Assembly (NCBI RefSeq): GCF_016924145.1
Contig: NZ_JAFFZO010000015.1
Location: 50,240 to 114,239 of the forward strand
Source: Amphritea pacifica
Lineage (GTDB): Bacteria; Pseudomonadota; Gammaproteobacteria; Pseudomonadales; Balneatricaceae
DNA: 64,000 bases
Reading direction: 5' to 3'
Shown here: positions 52,602-60,840 of the stretch, piece by piece
Numbering within the stretch: position 1 is the first letter of the stretch
How the letters are laid out: the number at the start of each line of letters is the position of its first letter
The notes under the pieces: model-generated
The model's database searches: none
Told to the model about the DNA's origin: nothing
The model's input: the letters and a program-made list of their open reading frames with translations, nothing else
Made by a program: the position numbers and the translations under genes

Positions 52602-52841
52602 ATGGTAACTATTCGTCTAGCTCGTAGCGGCGCCAAAAAGCGTCCATTTTATCACCTGACTGTGGCTGATTCTCGTAATCCGCGTGATGGTCGTTTTATT
52701 GAGCGTGTTGGCTTCTTCAACCCACTGGCTAAAGGCCAGGAAGAGAAGCTGCGCATTAACCTGGAACGCATCGAGTACTGGGTAGCTAAAGGCGCGCAAA
52801 TGTCTGACCGTGTTGCTAAGCTGGTTAAAGAAGCTAAGTAA
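52602..52841 (+). CDS. rpsP: 30S ribosomal protein S16
   Basis: A 79-residue protein with the standard S16 opening [41 protein letters not shown] and [28 protein letters not shown]. It is the first gene of the rpsP-rimM-trmD-rplS operon, in the classic order, shared with rimM (16S processing), trmD and rplS. A GGGACC-type ribosome region precedes the ATG. Confidence 0.98.
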   Translation: MVTIRLARSGAKKRPFYHLTVADSRNPRDGRFIERVGFFNPLAKGQEEKLRINLERIEYWVAKGAQMSDRVAKLVKEAK

Positions 52842-52872
52842 ACATATTTAAGCAATCAGTCGGGTTTGAGTG

Positions 52873-53406
52873 ATGAGTGGCTATACGTCTGAAGATCTAA
52901 CAACCATCGGGCGAATCACCACACTTTATGGTGTTAAGGGCTGGGTTAAAGTGTATTCCCATACCGAACCGATGGAGAGCATCCTCGAATATTCACCGTG
53001 GCTACTGAACATTAATGGTCAGTGGAAACCGTTCAAAATTGCGGACGGTAAACGGCACGGTAAAGGGCTGGTCGCAAAGCTGGCTGGAGTCGATAATCGG
53101 GATCTTGCGCGACAGTATTGTGGCGTTGATATTGCGATTGAGAAGCATCAGCTTCCTGAACTGGAAGAGGGTGAATTCTACTGGAGCCAGCTGGAAAAGC
53201 TTGAAGTATTAACCGAGTCCGGCGACAAGCTGGGTAAGGTGAGTCATCTGATCGCTACCGGTTCAAATGATGTGCTGGTGGTCAAAGGTAACACTGAGAG
53301 TATTGATCGCCGCGAGCGATTGATCCCTTACCTGCCGGATCAGGTGATTAAAGAGATAAACCTTGAAGAAGGTACGATTCGGGTCGATTGGGACCCGGAG
53401 TTTTAA
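52873..53406 (+). CDS. rimM: Ribosome maturation factor RimM
   Basis: A 177-residue two-domain protein (start ATG 52873). The first beta-barrel has TTIGRITTLYGVKGWVKVYSHTEP (about 8-31); the PRC barrel shows FYWSQLEKLEVLTESGDKLGKVSHLIATGSNDVLVVKG (about 97-134) and ERLIPYLPDQVIKEINLEEG. It binds S19 and supports 16S processing. It lies between rpsP and trmD, four bases before trmD. Confidence 0.96.
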   Translation: MSGYTSEDLTTIGRITTLYGVKGWVKVYSHTEPMESILEYSPWLLNINGQWKPFKIADGKRHGKGLVAKLAGVDNRDLARQYCGVDIAIEKHQLPELEEGEFYWSQLEKLEVLTESGDKLGKVSHLIATGSNDVLVVKGNTESIDRRERLIPYLPDQVIKEINLEEGTIRVDWDPEF

Positions 53407-53409
53407 CCG

Positions 53410-54159
53410 GTGTGGATCGGTGTTGTAACCCTTTTTCCGGAGATGTTTGAGGCGATAACCCGCCACGGCGTCACCGGAAAAGCAGTGCGCAACGGCTTGC
53501 TGGATGTGCAGTGCTGGAACCCTCGTGAGTTCACCAGGGATAAACACCGAACCGTGGACGACCGCCCTTATGGCGGAGGTCCCGGTATGTTGATGAAGGT
53601 GCAGCCGCTGCGGGACGCGATCCAGGCAGCGAAACAGTCTGCTGGTGAACAGGTCAGAGTGATCTACCTGTCACCGCAGGGGCGCCGACTTGATCATGCC
53701 GGGGTGAAGGAACTGGCCGCTGCAGAGCGGTTGATTCTGGTAGCCGGGCGCTACGAAGGTATTGATGAGCGCCTGGTGGAGACCGAGATCGATGAAGAGT
53801 GGTCACTGGGGGATTTTGTCCTGAGTGGCGGCGAGTTACCAGCAATGGTGCTGATCGATGCGGTGTCCCGACTGGTTCCCGGTGTGCTTGGCCACCAGGA
53901 TTCAGCGGCAGAAGATTCCTTTAGTGATGGGTTACTGGACTGCCCACACTACACCCGACCGGAAAAACTCGACGATATGTCCGTACCGGATGTGTTGCTT
54001 AGCGGTAACCACGAGGCGATCAGACGCTGGCGTCTGAAACAGCAGCTTGGACGAACCTGGAAACGGCGTCCCGAACTGCTGGAAGACCTTGAACTGACCA
54101 AAGAGCAGCTGACATTGTTAACCGAATTTATCCGTGAGACAGAAGCGTCTCAGGGTTAG
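53410..54159 (+). CDS. trmD: tRNA (guanine-37-N1)-methyltransferase TrmD
   Basis: A 249-residue SPOUT methyltransferase that makes m1G37 in tRNA. It starts at GTG 53410 ([16 protein letters not shown]) and has the trefoil-knot motifs [14 protein letters not shown] (about 57-70), [12 protein letters not shown] (about 111-122) and [18 protein letters not shown] (about 133-150). All catalytic blocks are intact and the length is standard. It is cotranscribed with rimM and rplS. Confidence 0.97.
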   Translation: MWIGVVTLFPEMFEAITRHGVTGKAVRNGLLDVQCWNPREFTRDKHRTVDDRPYGGGPGMLMKVQPLRDAIQAAKQSAGEQVRVIYLSPQGRRLDHAGVKELAAAERLILVAGRYEGIDERLVETEIDEEWSLGDFVLSGGELPAMVLIDAVSRLVPGVLGHQDSAAEDSFSDGLLDCPHYTRPEKLDDMSVPDVLLSGNHEAIRRWRLKQQLGRTWKRRPELLEDLELTKEQLTLLTEFIRETEASQG

Positions 54160-54175
54160 TATTTAGGAGCGTGCT

Positions 54176-54535
54176 ATGAGCAGCAAAAACTCTATCATTC
54201 AGCAGATCGAAGCTGAACAGATGAACAAGCAAGTACCAGAATTCGCACCGGGTGACACCGTTGTTGTTCAGGTTAAAGTAGTTGAAGGTACCCGTCAGCG
54301 TCTGCAGGCGTTTGAAGGCGTTGTGATTGGTAAGCGTAACCGTGGCGTTAACTCTGCGTTCACTGTGCGCAAAATCTCTCACGGTGTGGGTGTTGAACGT
54401 ACTTTCCAGACTTTCTCCTCTACTGTAGACAGCATTGAGGTCAAACGTCGTGGTGACGTGCGTCAGGCTAAACTGTACTACCTGCGTGAGCGTAGTGGTA
54501 AGTCTGCACGTATTAAAGAGAAGCTGGCTAAGTAA
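54176..54535 (+). CDS. rplS: 50S ribosomal protein L19
   Basis: A 119-residue protein of the L19 family, with [38 protein letters not shown] and [25 protein letters not shown]. It lies at the 30S-50S interface. It ends the rpsP operon; a TTCG-loop terminator follows. GGAGCG precedes the ATG. Confidence 0.98.
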   Translation: MSSKNSIIQQIEAEQMNKQVPEFAPGDTVVVQVKVVEGTRQRLQAFEGVVIGKRNRGVNSAFTVRKISHGVGVERTFQTFSSTVDSIEVKRRGDVRQAKLYYLRERSGKSARIKEKLAK

Positions 54536-54556
54536 TCGCTTACCAGTTTGAGTATG

Positions 54557-54582
54557 AAAAGGCAGCTTCGGCTGCCTTTTTT
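54557..54582 (+). terminator. Terminator after rplS
   Basis: The stem GGCAGC / GCTGCC, extended by A-T pairs, closes a stable TTCG tetraloop and is followed by six T residues. Confidence 0.95.
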
Positions 54583-54702
54583 GCTGTCTGGCGTTGGCGA
54601 CATTGTTGAACTCGCATTAATATACAGGCAGGATGTAATTTCTGCTTCTGGTTTTTCACGGGCTGCAGAGTTTCAATACTTACCATCGCTTAGGTTCATG
54701 CA

Positions 54703-55113
54703 GTGAAGAGACTATCGATCGGGCTGGGCTCAGTTGTACTGTTGTCGGTTATCGCAGCATATGCGGGTAACGATAGCGGGGAGACAGCCACAACAGCGGC
54801 AGAGGCCGATACAGCGGTTAATAATGAAACATCACGTCGTGAGGCAACGCGTGAGGCTATTCGTCGCGCTGTTCGTGGGGATGGTTTGCCGCAGGAAAAG
54901 ATGGAGAAGCGCTATCAACCGGTCAGTCATGAAGAGATTGACCGCTATGTGGGTAGCTGGGTAAAACTGGAAACCTATTTCGGCCGTAAGGTTGAGGGTA
55001 CACTCAGAAGCGTCAATGGCAATACACTATACATTGATGAACATCTGGGGCAGGGTAGCGCAAGTTATCCAATTGATAAAACCAAGCTTTCCGGGTTAAA
55101 AGTGTTGCGATGA
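54703..55113 (+). CDS. Unrecognised secreted protein between rplS and xerD
   Basis: A 136-residue protein starting at GTG 54703. The first 21 residues form a signal peptide (MKRLSIGLGSVVLLSVIAAYA), followed by an acidic Thr/Ala-rich stretch (about 22-45) and a charged helix with RREATREAIRRAVRG. The C-terminal part (about 75-136) is compact and shows VSHEEIDRYVGSWVKLETYFGRKVEGTLRSVNGNTLYIDEHLG, which could be an Sm- or SH3-like small beta domain (inference). I do not recognise the family. It runs the same way as xerD and ends 28 bases before it. Confidence 0.7.
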   Translation: MKRLSIGLGSVVLLSVIAAYAGNDSGETATTAAEADTAVNNETSRREATREAIRRAVRGDGLPQEKMEKRYQPVSHEEIDRYVGSWVKLETYFGRKVEGTLRSVNGNTLYIDEHLGQGSASYPIDKTKLSGLKVLR

Positions 55114-55141
55114 TGCTTGCCCGATAACGGATCTCTCCTGT

Positions 55142-56113
55142 GTGACTACTCAATTATCTGATACCGATTTTGTTGGCGATAACCCCGTAACAGATGCCCG
55201 CATAACGGCAGAGCATCCCTCTCCGCGCGACGCAGAGCTGATTGAGCACTATATTGATGCCTTATGGATGGAAAAGGGGCTGAGTAAAAATACCCTCAGC
55301 TCCTACCGTCGCGATCTGTCTATCTATGCCTGCTGGCTGAATAGCCGCCAGCTGTTTCTGTTGGAATCTTCCCGAACCGATCTTCAGAGTTACCTTAACT
55401 GGCGCGTTCGCCAGCGGATGAAAGCCAGTTCTACATCCCGCCTGCTGTCCTGTTTGCGGGGCTTTTTTCGTTATCAGCTGCGTGAAGGGGGATTGAGCGT
55501 TGATCCGACACTGCAGGTTGAAAGTCCCAAACGGGGCAGGCCGCTGCCTAAAAGTCTGACTGAGGCCGAGGTTGAAGCGCTGTTGCAGGCGCCGGATCTG
55601 GGCGATGCACTGGGCTTTCGCGACCGGGCGATGCTGGAGATGCTCTACGCTTCCGGTTTGCGGGTCAGTGAACTGGTAGGGTTGCAATTGTCCCAGATAA
55701 ATCTGCGTCAGGGAGTGATCCGGGTCGTCGGTAAGGGGGATAAAGAGCGTCTGGTGCCGTTAGGCGATGAAGCGGCCGACTGGCTGCTGCGTTACCTTAA
55801 AGAGGCACGTCCGCTGCTGATCAGGGATTCAGGCAATGAAGTGGTTTTTCCCAGTCGCAGGGGGCAGCAGATGACCCGCCAGACCTTCTGGTACAGGATT
55901 AAGCGTCACGGCCTGGCGGCAGGAGTGGCGCAGCTGCCATCGCCCCATGTGTTGCGTCACGCTTTTGCTACTCATCTGTTAAATCATGGCGCTGACTTGC
56001 GGGTGGTGCAGCTGTTGCTGGGACACAGTGATCTGTCAACCACGCAGATCTATACGCATATTGCCCGTCATCGGTTACAATCTCTGCATCAGCAGCATCA
56101 TCCCCGGGGATGA
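55142..56113 (+). CDS. xerD: Site-specific tyrosine recombinase XerD
   Basis: A 323-residue tyrosine recombinase that resolves chromosome dimers at dif with XerC and FtsK. The N-terminal core-binding domain (about 31-120) has LWMEKGLSKNTLSSYRRDL. Catalytic residues are Arg174 (ASGLRVSEL), Lys198 (GKGDKERLVPL), His269 and Arg272 (HVLRHAFATHLL), His295 (LLLGHSDLSTTQIYTH) and Tyr304. The GTG start gives about 25 residues more than E. coli XerD; a later start is possible. The dsbC-hom-thrC gene order downstream is typical. Confidence 0.95.
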   Translation: MTTQLSDTDFVGDNPVTDARITAEHPSPRDAELIEHYIDALWMEKGLSKNTLSSYRRDLSIYACWLNSRQLFLLESSRTDLQSYLNWRVRQRMKASSTSRLLSCLRGFFRYQLREGGLSVDPTLQVESPKRGRPLPKSLTEAEVEALLQAPDLGDALGFRDRAMLEMLYASGLRVSELVGLQLSQINLRQGVIRVVGKGDKERLVPLGDEAADWLLRYLKEARPLLIRDSGNEVVFPSRRGQQMTRQTFWYRIKRHGLAAGVAQLPSPHVLRHAFATHLLNHGADLRVVQLLLGHSDLSTTQIYTHIARHRLQSLHQQHHPRG

Positions 56114-56304
56114 CTTTAAAGATAGCATTCAGGTTATTTTCAGTTTTCGCGGTTAGTCTGGAAACTAAGCGGCCTTTTTGACGTCTTAACAGCAGATGCT
56201 TTTTCAGAAAAGGTTTTAGGGTTCAGATTTTAAGGTATGCTTTAGTGAACTAAAGCGGCCGAAACGGGGTGCAAACAGACAACGCCCGGATAGTTGAGGA
56301 CATT

Positions 56305-57045
56305 ATGCGAAAAATATTTTTTACCCTGGTAGCGATGACACTGCTGAGTTTCAATGCCTCAGCAGATGAAAGTAAAGAGGCGGCTATCCGTGCCGCACTG
56401 AGTTCGCTGAACAGCCAGGTTCCCATTGTAGCTGTGGCCGATGCTCAGTTCCCCGGTCTCTATGAGGTGACCCTGGCCAGTGGCGAAAAGTTGTATGTCA
56501 ACGAAAGCGGTAGTCACTTTATTGTGGGTGAGGTGTATAAGGTTCAGGCGGATGGTCGTCTGGTTAATCTGACCGAAGAGGGTAAAAAAGCGGGTCGTAT
56601 AGAGCAGCTGGCAGCTATTGCTCCAGAAGATATGATCATCTTTCCGGCCAAGGGGGAAACCAGGGCGCACATGACGGTTTTCACCGATACCGACTGCTTC
56701 TATTGCCGTAAGCTGCATAAAGAGATGGCACAGATTAATGCTCAGGGTATCGAGGTGCGTTATCTGGCGTTCCCCCGTGCCGGTGCAGGTTCTAAAACGC
56801 AAAAGGTGATGGATTCAATCTGGTGTGCTGATAAAGCGGATCAGGCTGAACTGTTTACCCAGGCAAAGTCCGGCCGGACGATTCCCGCGCTGAGCTGTGA
56901 TAACAGCCCGGTGATGAGTCAGTATGAGCTGGGCCAGAAGATGGGGGTCACCGGAACGCCCGCCCTGGTGCTGCAGGATGGTACACTGGTGCCCGGATAT
57001 ATGCCTGCCGCTCAGCTGGCAAAAATGCTGGGTGTGGCGAACTGA
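56305..57045 (+). CDS. dsbC: Thiol:disulfide isomerase DsbC
   Basis: A 246-residue periplasmic isomerase. The signal ends near SNASA (residue 20). The dimerisation domain (about 21-80) has YEVTLASGEKLYVNESGSHFIVGEVY, and the thioredoxin domain carries the active site TDTDCFYCRKLHKEM (Cys131, Cys134) and the cis-Pro region GTPALVLQDG. Two further cysteines (in IWCADK and LSCDNS) are the usual structural pair. ATG 56305 is chosen because GAGGAC lies just before it; an earlier in-frame GTG 36 bases upstream is not needed. Confidence 0.96.
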   Translation: MRKIFFTLVAMTLLSFNASADESKEAAIRAALSSLNSQVPIVAVADAQFPGLYEVTLASGEKLYVNESGSHFIVGEVYKVQADGRLVNLTEEGKKAGRIEQLAAIAPEDMIIFPAKGETRAHMTVFTDTDCFYCRKLHKEMAQINAQGIEVRYLAFPRAGAGSKTQKVMDSIWCADKADQAELFTQAKSGRTIPALSCDNSPVMSQYELGQKMGVTGTPALVLQDGTLVPGYMPAAQLAKMLGVAN

Positions 57046-57070
57046 TACCGCTGGGATTTATTGATAAACA

Positions 57071-57093
57071 GGGAGCCTCAGGCTCCCTTTTTT
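57071..57093 (+). terminator. Terminator after dsbC
   Basis: GGGAGCC, a TCA loop and GGCTCCC are followed by TTTTTT, before hom. Confidence 0.92.
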
Positions 57094-57239
57094 GTGGCAA
57101 AACTTTTCGCAGTTTTTTTTAATCTCTGCCGGGGCGCTGCATAGAGCTTGTGCCCGGTTTTCGTTATAATGCCTGCCTGTTTTTTAACCGCAGAAAAGTC
57201 TGCCACTCGAATGGCAAAGTAAAAGCGCGAGGTAATGGT

Positions 57240-58535
57240 TTGAAACCTGTAAAAGTTGGTATCTGTGGTCTTGGCACCGTTGGTGGCGGTACGTTCAATG
57301 TACTGAAACGCAACGCGGAAGAGATCTCCCGTCGTGCGGGTCGTAACATCGTTGTAGAATCGATTGGCGCCCGTCGTGTAAATCCCGATTGCGACACCTG
57401 GGGTACCCATATTACAGGGGATATTTTTGAGATTGCCACCAACCCTGAAATCGACATCGTTGTTGAGCTGATCGGTGGCTATGACACCGCGCTGAAACTG
57501 GTGATGACCGCTATCGAAAACGGTAAGCATGTTGTCACTGCCAACAAAGCACTGATCGCTGTGCATGGTAATGAGATCTTTGAAGCGGCGCAGAAAAAGA
57601 ATGTGATGGTGGCGTTTGAAGCCTCCGTTGCTGGTGGTATTCCGGTGATAAAGGCGATTCGTGAAGGGCTTTCCGGGAATAAAATCAACTGGCTGGCGGG
57701 GATCATCAACGGCACCGGTAACTTTATCCTCACCGAGATGCGTGACAAAGGCCGTGACTTCGCCGATGTGCTGGCCGAAGCGCAGGCGCTTGGTTATGCT
57801 GAAGCCGACCCAACCTTCGACGTTGAGGGGATTGATGCAGCCCATAAACTGACTATTCTGGCGTCTATCGCCTTTGGTATTCCGCTGCAGTTCGATAAAG
57901 CTTATACCGAAGGTATCAGCAATATCACCGCCGAAGATGTGCAGTATGCCGAGGAGCTGGGTTATCGTATTAAACATCTGGGTATCAGTCGTCGCACTGA
58001 GGCGGGTATTGAACTGCGGGTTCACCCCACCATGATTCCGGAGAAAGCGCTGCTGGCGAATGTGCATGGCGTCATGAACGCGGTGCTGGTGGATGGCGAT
58101 GCGGTTGGTCAGACTATGTATTACGGTGCTGGTGCTGGAGCAGAGCCTACCGCCTCAGCGGTGGTGGCGGATATTGTTGATGTGGTTCGTACCCTGACCG
58201 CAGACCGGGATAACCGTGTGCCGCATCTGGCGTTTCAGCCAGGCAGCCTGTCGGAACTGCCGATCTTGCCGGTGGATGCGATTGTCAGTGGCTATTACCT
58301 GCGTCTGACCGTTAACGAGAAGCCCGGTGTGCTGGCTAAGGTCGCGTCAATTCTGAGCGAGGCTGAGATCAGCATTGATGCAATCGTGCAGAAAGAGACC
58401 CATCAGCAGCAGGTACCGATCATCATTCTGACTCAGGATGTTGAAGAGAAACGGATGAATGCTGCGATTGCTCAGATTGAAGCGCTGGCTGACGTGAATG
58501 AACCGGTTACCCGTATCCGTGTTGAACATCTGTAA
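57240..58535 (+). CDS. hom: Homoserine dehydrogenase
   Basis: A 431-residue enzyme of the Asp family (threonine, methionine). The NAD(P) fold starts KVGICGLGTVGGGTFNVL (about 4-21); VVTANKALIAVHG near 98, ASVAGGIPVIKAIREGL near 127, and GIINGTGNFILTEM near 152 are catalytic and dimerisation blocks. The C-terminal ACT domain (about 350-431) has VNEKPGVLAKVASILSEAEISIDAIVQ. TTG 57240 is favoured because GAGGTAATGG precedes it and because it begins directly at the conserved fold, without a non-conserved N-terminal extension. thrC follows. Confidence 0.95.
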   Translation: MKPVKVGICGLGTVGGGTFNVLKRNAEEISRRAGRNIVVESIGARRVNPDCDTWGTHITGDIFEIATNPEIDIVVELIGGYDTALKLVMTAIENGKHVVTANKALIAVHGNEIFEAAQKKNVMVAFEASVAGGIPVIKAIREGLSGNKINWLAGIINGTGNFILTEMRDKGRDFADVLAEAQALGYAEADPTFDVEGIDAAHKLTILASIAFGIPLQFDKAYTEGISNITAEDVQYAEELGYRIKHLGISRRTEAGIELRVHPTMIPEKALLANVHGVMNAVLVDGDAVGQTMYYGAGAGAEPTASAVVADIVDVVRTLTADRDNRVPHLAFQPGSLSELPILPVDAIVSGYYLRLTVNEKPGVLAKVASILSEAEISIDAIVQKETHQQQVPIIILTQDVEEKRMNAAIAQIEALADVNEPVTRIRVEHL

Positions 58536-58563
58536 GGCAACCGCAAGAGCAGGAATTTAGACA

Positions 58564-59958
58564 GTGAAATATATCTCTACCCGGGGCCAGGCCCCCGCAC
58601 TGAATTTTGAAGAAGTACTGCTGGCCGGTCTGGCCAGCGATGGTGGCCTCTATGTGCCGGAAGTTCTGCCAACATTCAGTCAAGAGGAGGTCGCCTCCTG
58701 GGCGGGTCTGCCTTACAACGAGCTGGCATACAACATTATCAAGCCGTTTGTTGCTGGCTGTGTGGAAGACAACGATCTGAAGCAGATGATCGATGATACC
58801 TATGCTGGCTTTAACCACATCGCCATTGCGCCGCTGAAAGAGCTGGGTACCAATGAGTGGGTGCTGGAGCTGTTTCACGGCCCGACGCTGGCATTCAAAG
58901 ATTTCGCCCTGCAACTTCTTGGGCGGCTGATGGATTATGCCCTGAGCAAACGTCAGGAACGTCTGGTGATTATGGGGGCGACCTCTGGTGATACCGGTTC
59001 TGCCGCGATTGAGGGCTGTCGCCACAGTGACCATCTGGATATCTTTATCCTGCACCCTTACAACCGTGTATCTGAAGTCCAGCGTAAGCAGATGACCACG
59101 ATTCTTGAAGATAATGTCTTCAATATCGCTCTGGAAGGTAACTTCGATGATTGTCAGGAGATGGTTAAAGACAGTTTTGCCAACCAGGATTTTCTCCGCG
59201 GGCGTAAGCTGGGGGCAGTGAACTCGATCAACTGGGCGCGTATTATGTCCCAGATCGTTTACTACTTCTCCGCCTCCCTGGCGGTGGGTGGACCACACCG
59301 TGAAGTGGCATTCTCTGTGCCGACCGGTAACTTTGGCGATATTTTTGCCGGCTATCTGGCGAAGCAGATGGGCCTGCCGATCAGTCAACTGGTGGTGGCT
59401 ACGAATAAGAACGATATCCTGCACCGGGTGATCTCTGGCAACGATATGAGTAAGGGGGAGCTGGTGCATACCCTGTCTCCGTCAATGGATATCATGGTGT
59501 CGTCTAACTTTGAACGTCTGCTGTTCGATGTTTACGGCCGTGATGGTGCAGCGATCAGTGAACTGATGGCTAAGTTTAAAACGCAGCCGGTGCAGCTGGA
59601 TCAGGCGCGCTGGGAAGCGGTGCGTGAACTGTTCGATAGCTATGCCTGCGATGACGAGGCGACCTGTGAAGTGATCGCTAAAGTGGCCGCTGAGACCGGT
59701 TACCTGCTGGATCCGCATACCGCCATCGGAGTTGCTGCCGGTCGTGAATGTAATCGCGATGCCAGTGTGCCGATGATTGTGCTGTCCACTGCGCATCCGG
59801 TTAAATTCCCGGAAGCCGTGCTGAAAGCAGGCCTCGAATCACCTCAGCTGCCGACCCATATGGCGGATCTGTTTGAGCGTGAAGAGCGGTTTACCGTGTT
59901 GCCCAATCAACTGGCAACAGTGCAACAGTTTGTTGCAGATAACGTCCACGAAAAGTAA
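58564..59958 (+). CDS. thrC: Threonine synthase
   Basis: A 464-residue PLP enzyme, GTG start 58564. The PLP lysine (Lys112) lies in HGPTLAFKDFALQ; the phosphate loop GATSGDTGSAAIEG follows (about 139-152), and SVPTGNFGDIFAGYLAKQMG near 258-277 is also typical. It converts phosphohomoserine to threonine. The order hom-thrC supports one transcript; a terminator ends it. Confidence 0.96.
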   Translation: MKYISTRGQAPALNFEEVLLAGLASDGGLYVPEVLPTFSQEEVASWAGLPYNELAYNIIKPFVAGCVEDNDLKQMIDDTYAGFNHIAIAPLKELGTNEWVLELFHGPTLAFKDFALQLLGRLMDYALSKRQERLVIMGATSGDTGSAAIEGCRHSDHLDIFILHPYNRVSEVQRKQMTTILEDNVFNIALEGNFDDCQEMVKDSFANQDFLRGRKLGAVNSINWARIMSQIVYYFSASLAVGGPHREVAFSVPTGNFGDIFAGYLAKQMGLPISQLVVATNKNDILHRVISGNDMSKGELVHTLSPSMDIMVSSNFERLLFDVYGRDGAAISELMAKFKTQPVQLDQARWEAVRELFDSYACDDEATCEVIAKVAAETGYLLDPHTAIGVAAGRECNRDASVPMIVLSTAHPVKFPEAVLKAGLESPQLPTHMADLFEREERFTVLPNQLATVQQFVADNVHEK

Positions 59959-59978
59959 TTACTTGCTGCTTTGATAAT

Positions 59979-60013
59979 AGCCCGTTAGAGTCTCAGGCTT
60001 TAACGGGCTTTTT
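59979..60013 (+). terminator. Terminator after thrC
   Basis: AGCCCGTTA and TAACGGGCT pair over nine bases, with a 13-base loop and a following T run. Confidence 0.88.
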
Positions 60014-60030
60014 ATTGGGGGATAATAAGC

Positions 60031-60840
60031 ATGGACCTGTTTTTTCTGTTGTCGAAAGGTTTCTGGGTGTTAGCCAATCCAGGCAATCTGCTGATTCTGA
60101 TACTGGTGATTGCGTTGTTTAAGGGCTGGCGGGCACTCTCTTCGGCGGTGGCATTCTGTCTGTTGCTGATTACCTTCTATCCGGTCGGCGATCTGCTGCT
60201 GCAGCCGCTGGAAAAGCGCTTCGCTCCACCGCAGGTGTTGCCGGATGAGATTGCCGGCATTATCGTCTTGGGGGGCGCAGAGGAAGCTGAGTTAAGTTCA
60301 ATCTGGAAACAGCCCCAGTTTAATATGGCGGCGGAACGGGATATGCTGATGTTGCCGCTGATGCAGCGTTATACCGATGTTCCGGTTATTCTTACCGGTG
60401 GTTCAGGCTCGGTACGCAAGCCTGAGTTTCGCGGTGCCGATGTGCAGCAAACCTGGTTGCAGCAACAGCAGTTAGATAAACAGGTTATCTTTGAACGGGA
60501 TTCCCGCAACACCTTCGAAAATGCTATCTATAGCCAGGGCGTTTTGCCGCCGGGAGCCGATTATGCTGATCCGCGGGGCTGGTTGCTGGTGACCTCTGCA
60601 TTTCATATGCCGCGTTCAGTGGGCATCTTTCGTGGCCAGGGCTGGCATGTAATCCCCTATCCTGTTGATTATTACTCAAAACCTGCCGGGCTGAACAGCT
60701 GGCGGGCTGACCTTGGCCGTAACCTGTATGAGCTGTCTATCGGGGTGCGAGAATGGATCGGTCTGGGCGCTTACTATGTGACCGATAAAACCGATGAGCT
60801 GTTCCCTTCCGCGAATCTGGATATCAGTCTGAATGAGTGA
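60031..60840 (+). CDS. YdcF/ElyC-family DUF218 membrane protein
   Basis: A 269-residue protein. One or two N-terminal helices (about 12-55) anchor it; the DUF218 domain follows with GIIVLGGAEEAE (about 75-86), PVILTGGSGSVRKPEFRGAD (about 117-136) and FERDSRNTFENA (about 152-163), and WLLVTSAFHMPRSVGIFRGQGWHVIPYPVDY (about 185-215). It is YdcF/ElyC-like; ElyC affects envelope integrity at low temperature. The stop overlaps the start of recJ. Confidence 0.88.
   Translation: MDLFFLLSKGFWVLANPGNLLILILVIALFKGWRALSSAVAFCLLLITFYPVGDLLLQPLEKRFAPPQVLPDEIAGIIVLGGAEEAELSSIWKQPQFNMAAERDMLMLPLMQRYTDVPVILTGGSGSVRKPEFRGADVQQTWLQQQQLDKQVIFERDSRNTFENAIYSQGVLPPGADYADPRGWLLVTSAFHMPRSVGIFRGQGWHVIPYPVDYYSKPAGLNSWRADLGRNLYELSIGVREWIGLGAYYVTDKTDELFPSANLDISLNE

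Noticed and set aside
57078-58067. 329-codon antisense frame opposite hom
   Set aside because: Fully opposite homoserine dehydrogenase, with no recognisable motifs.
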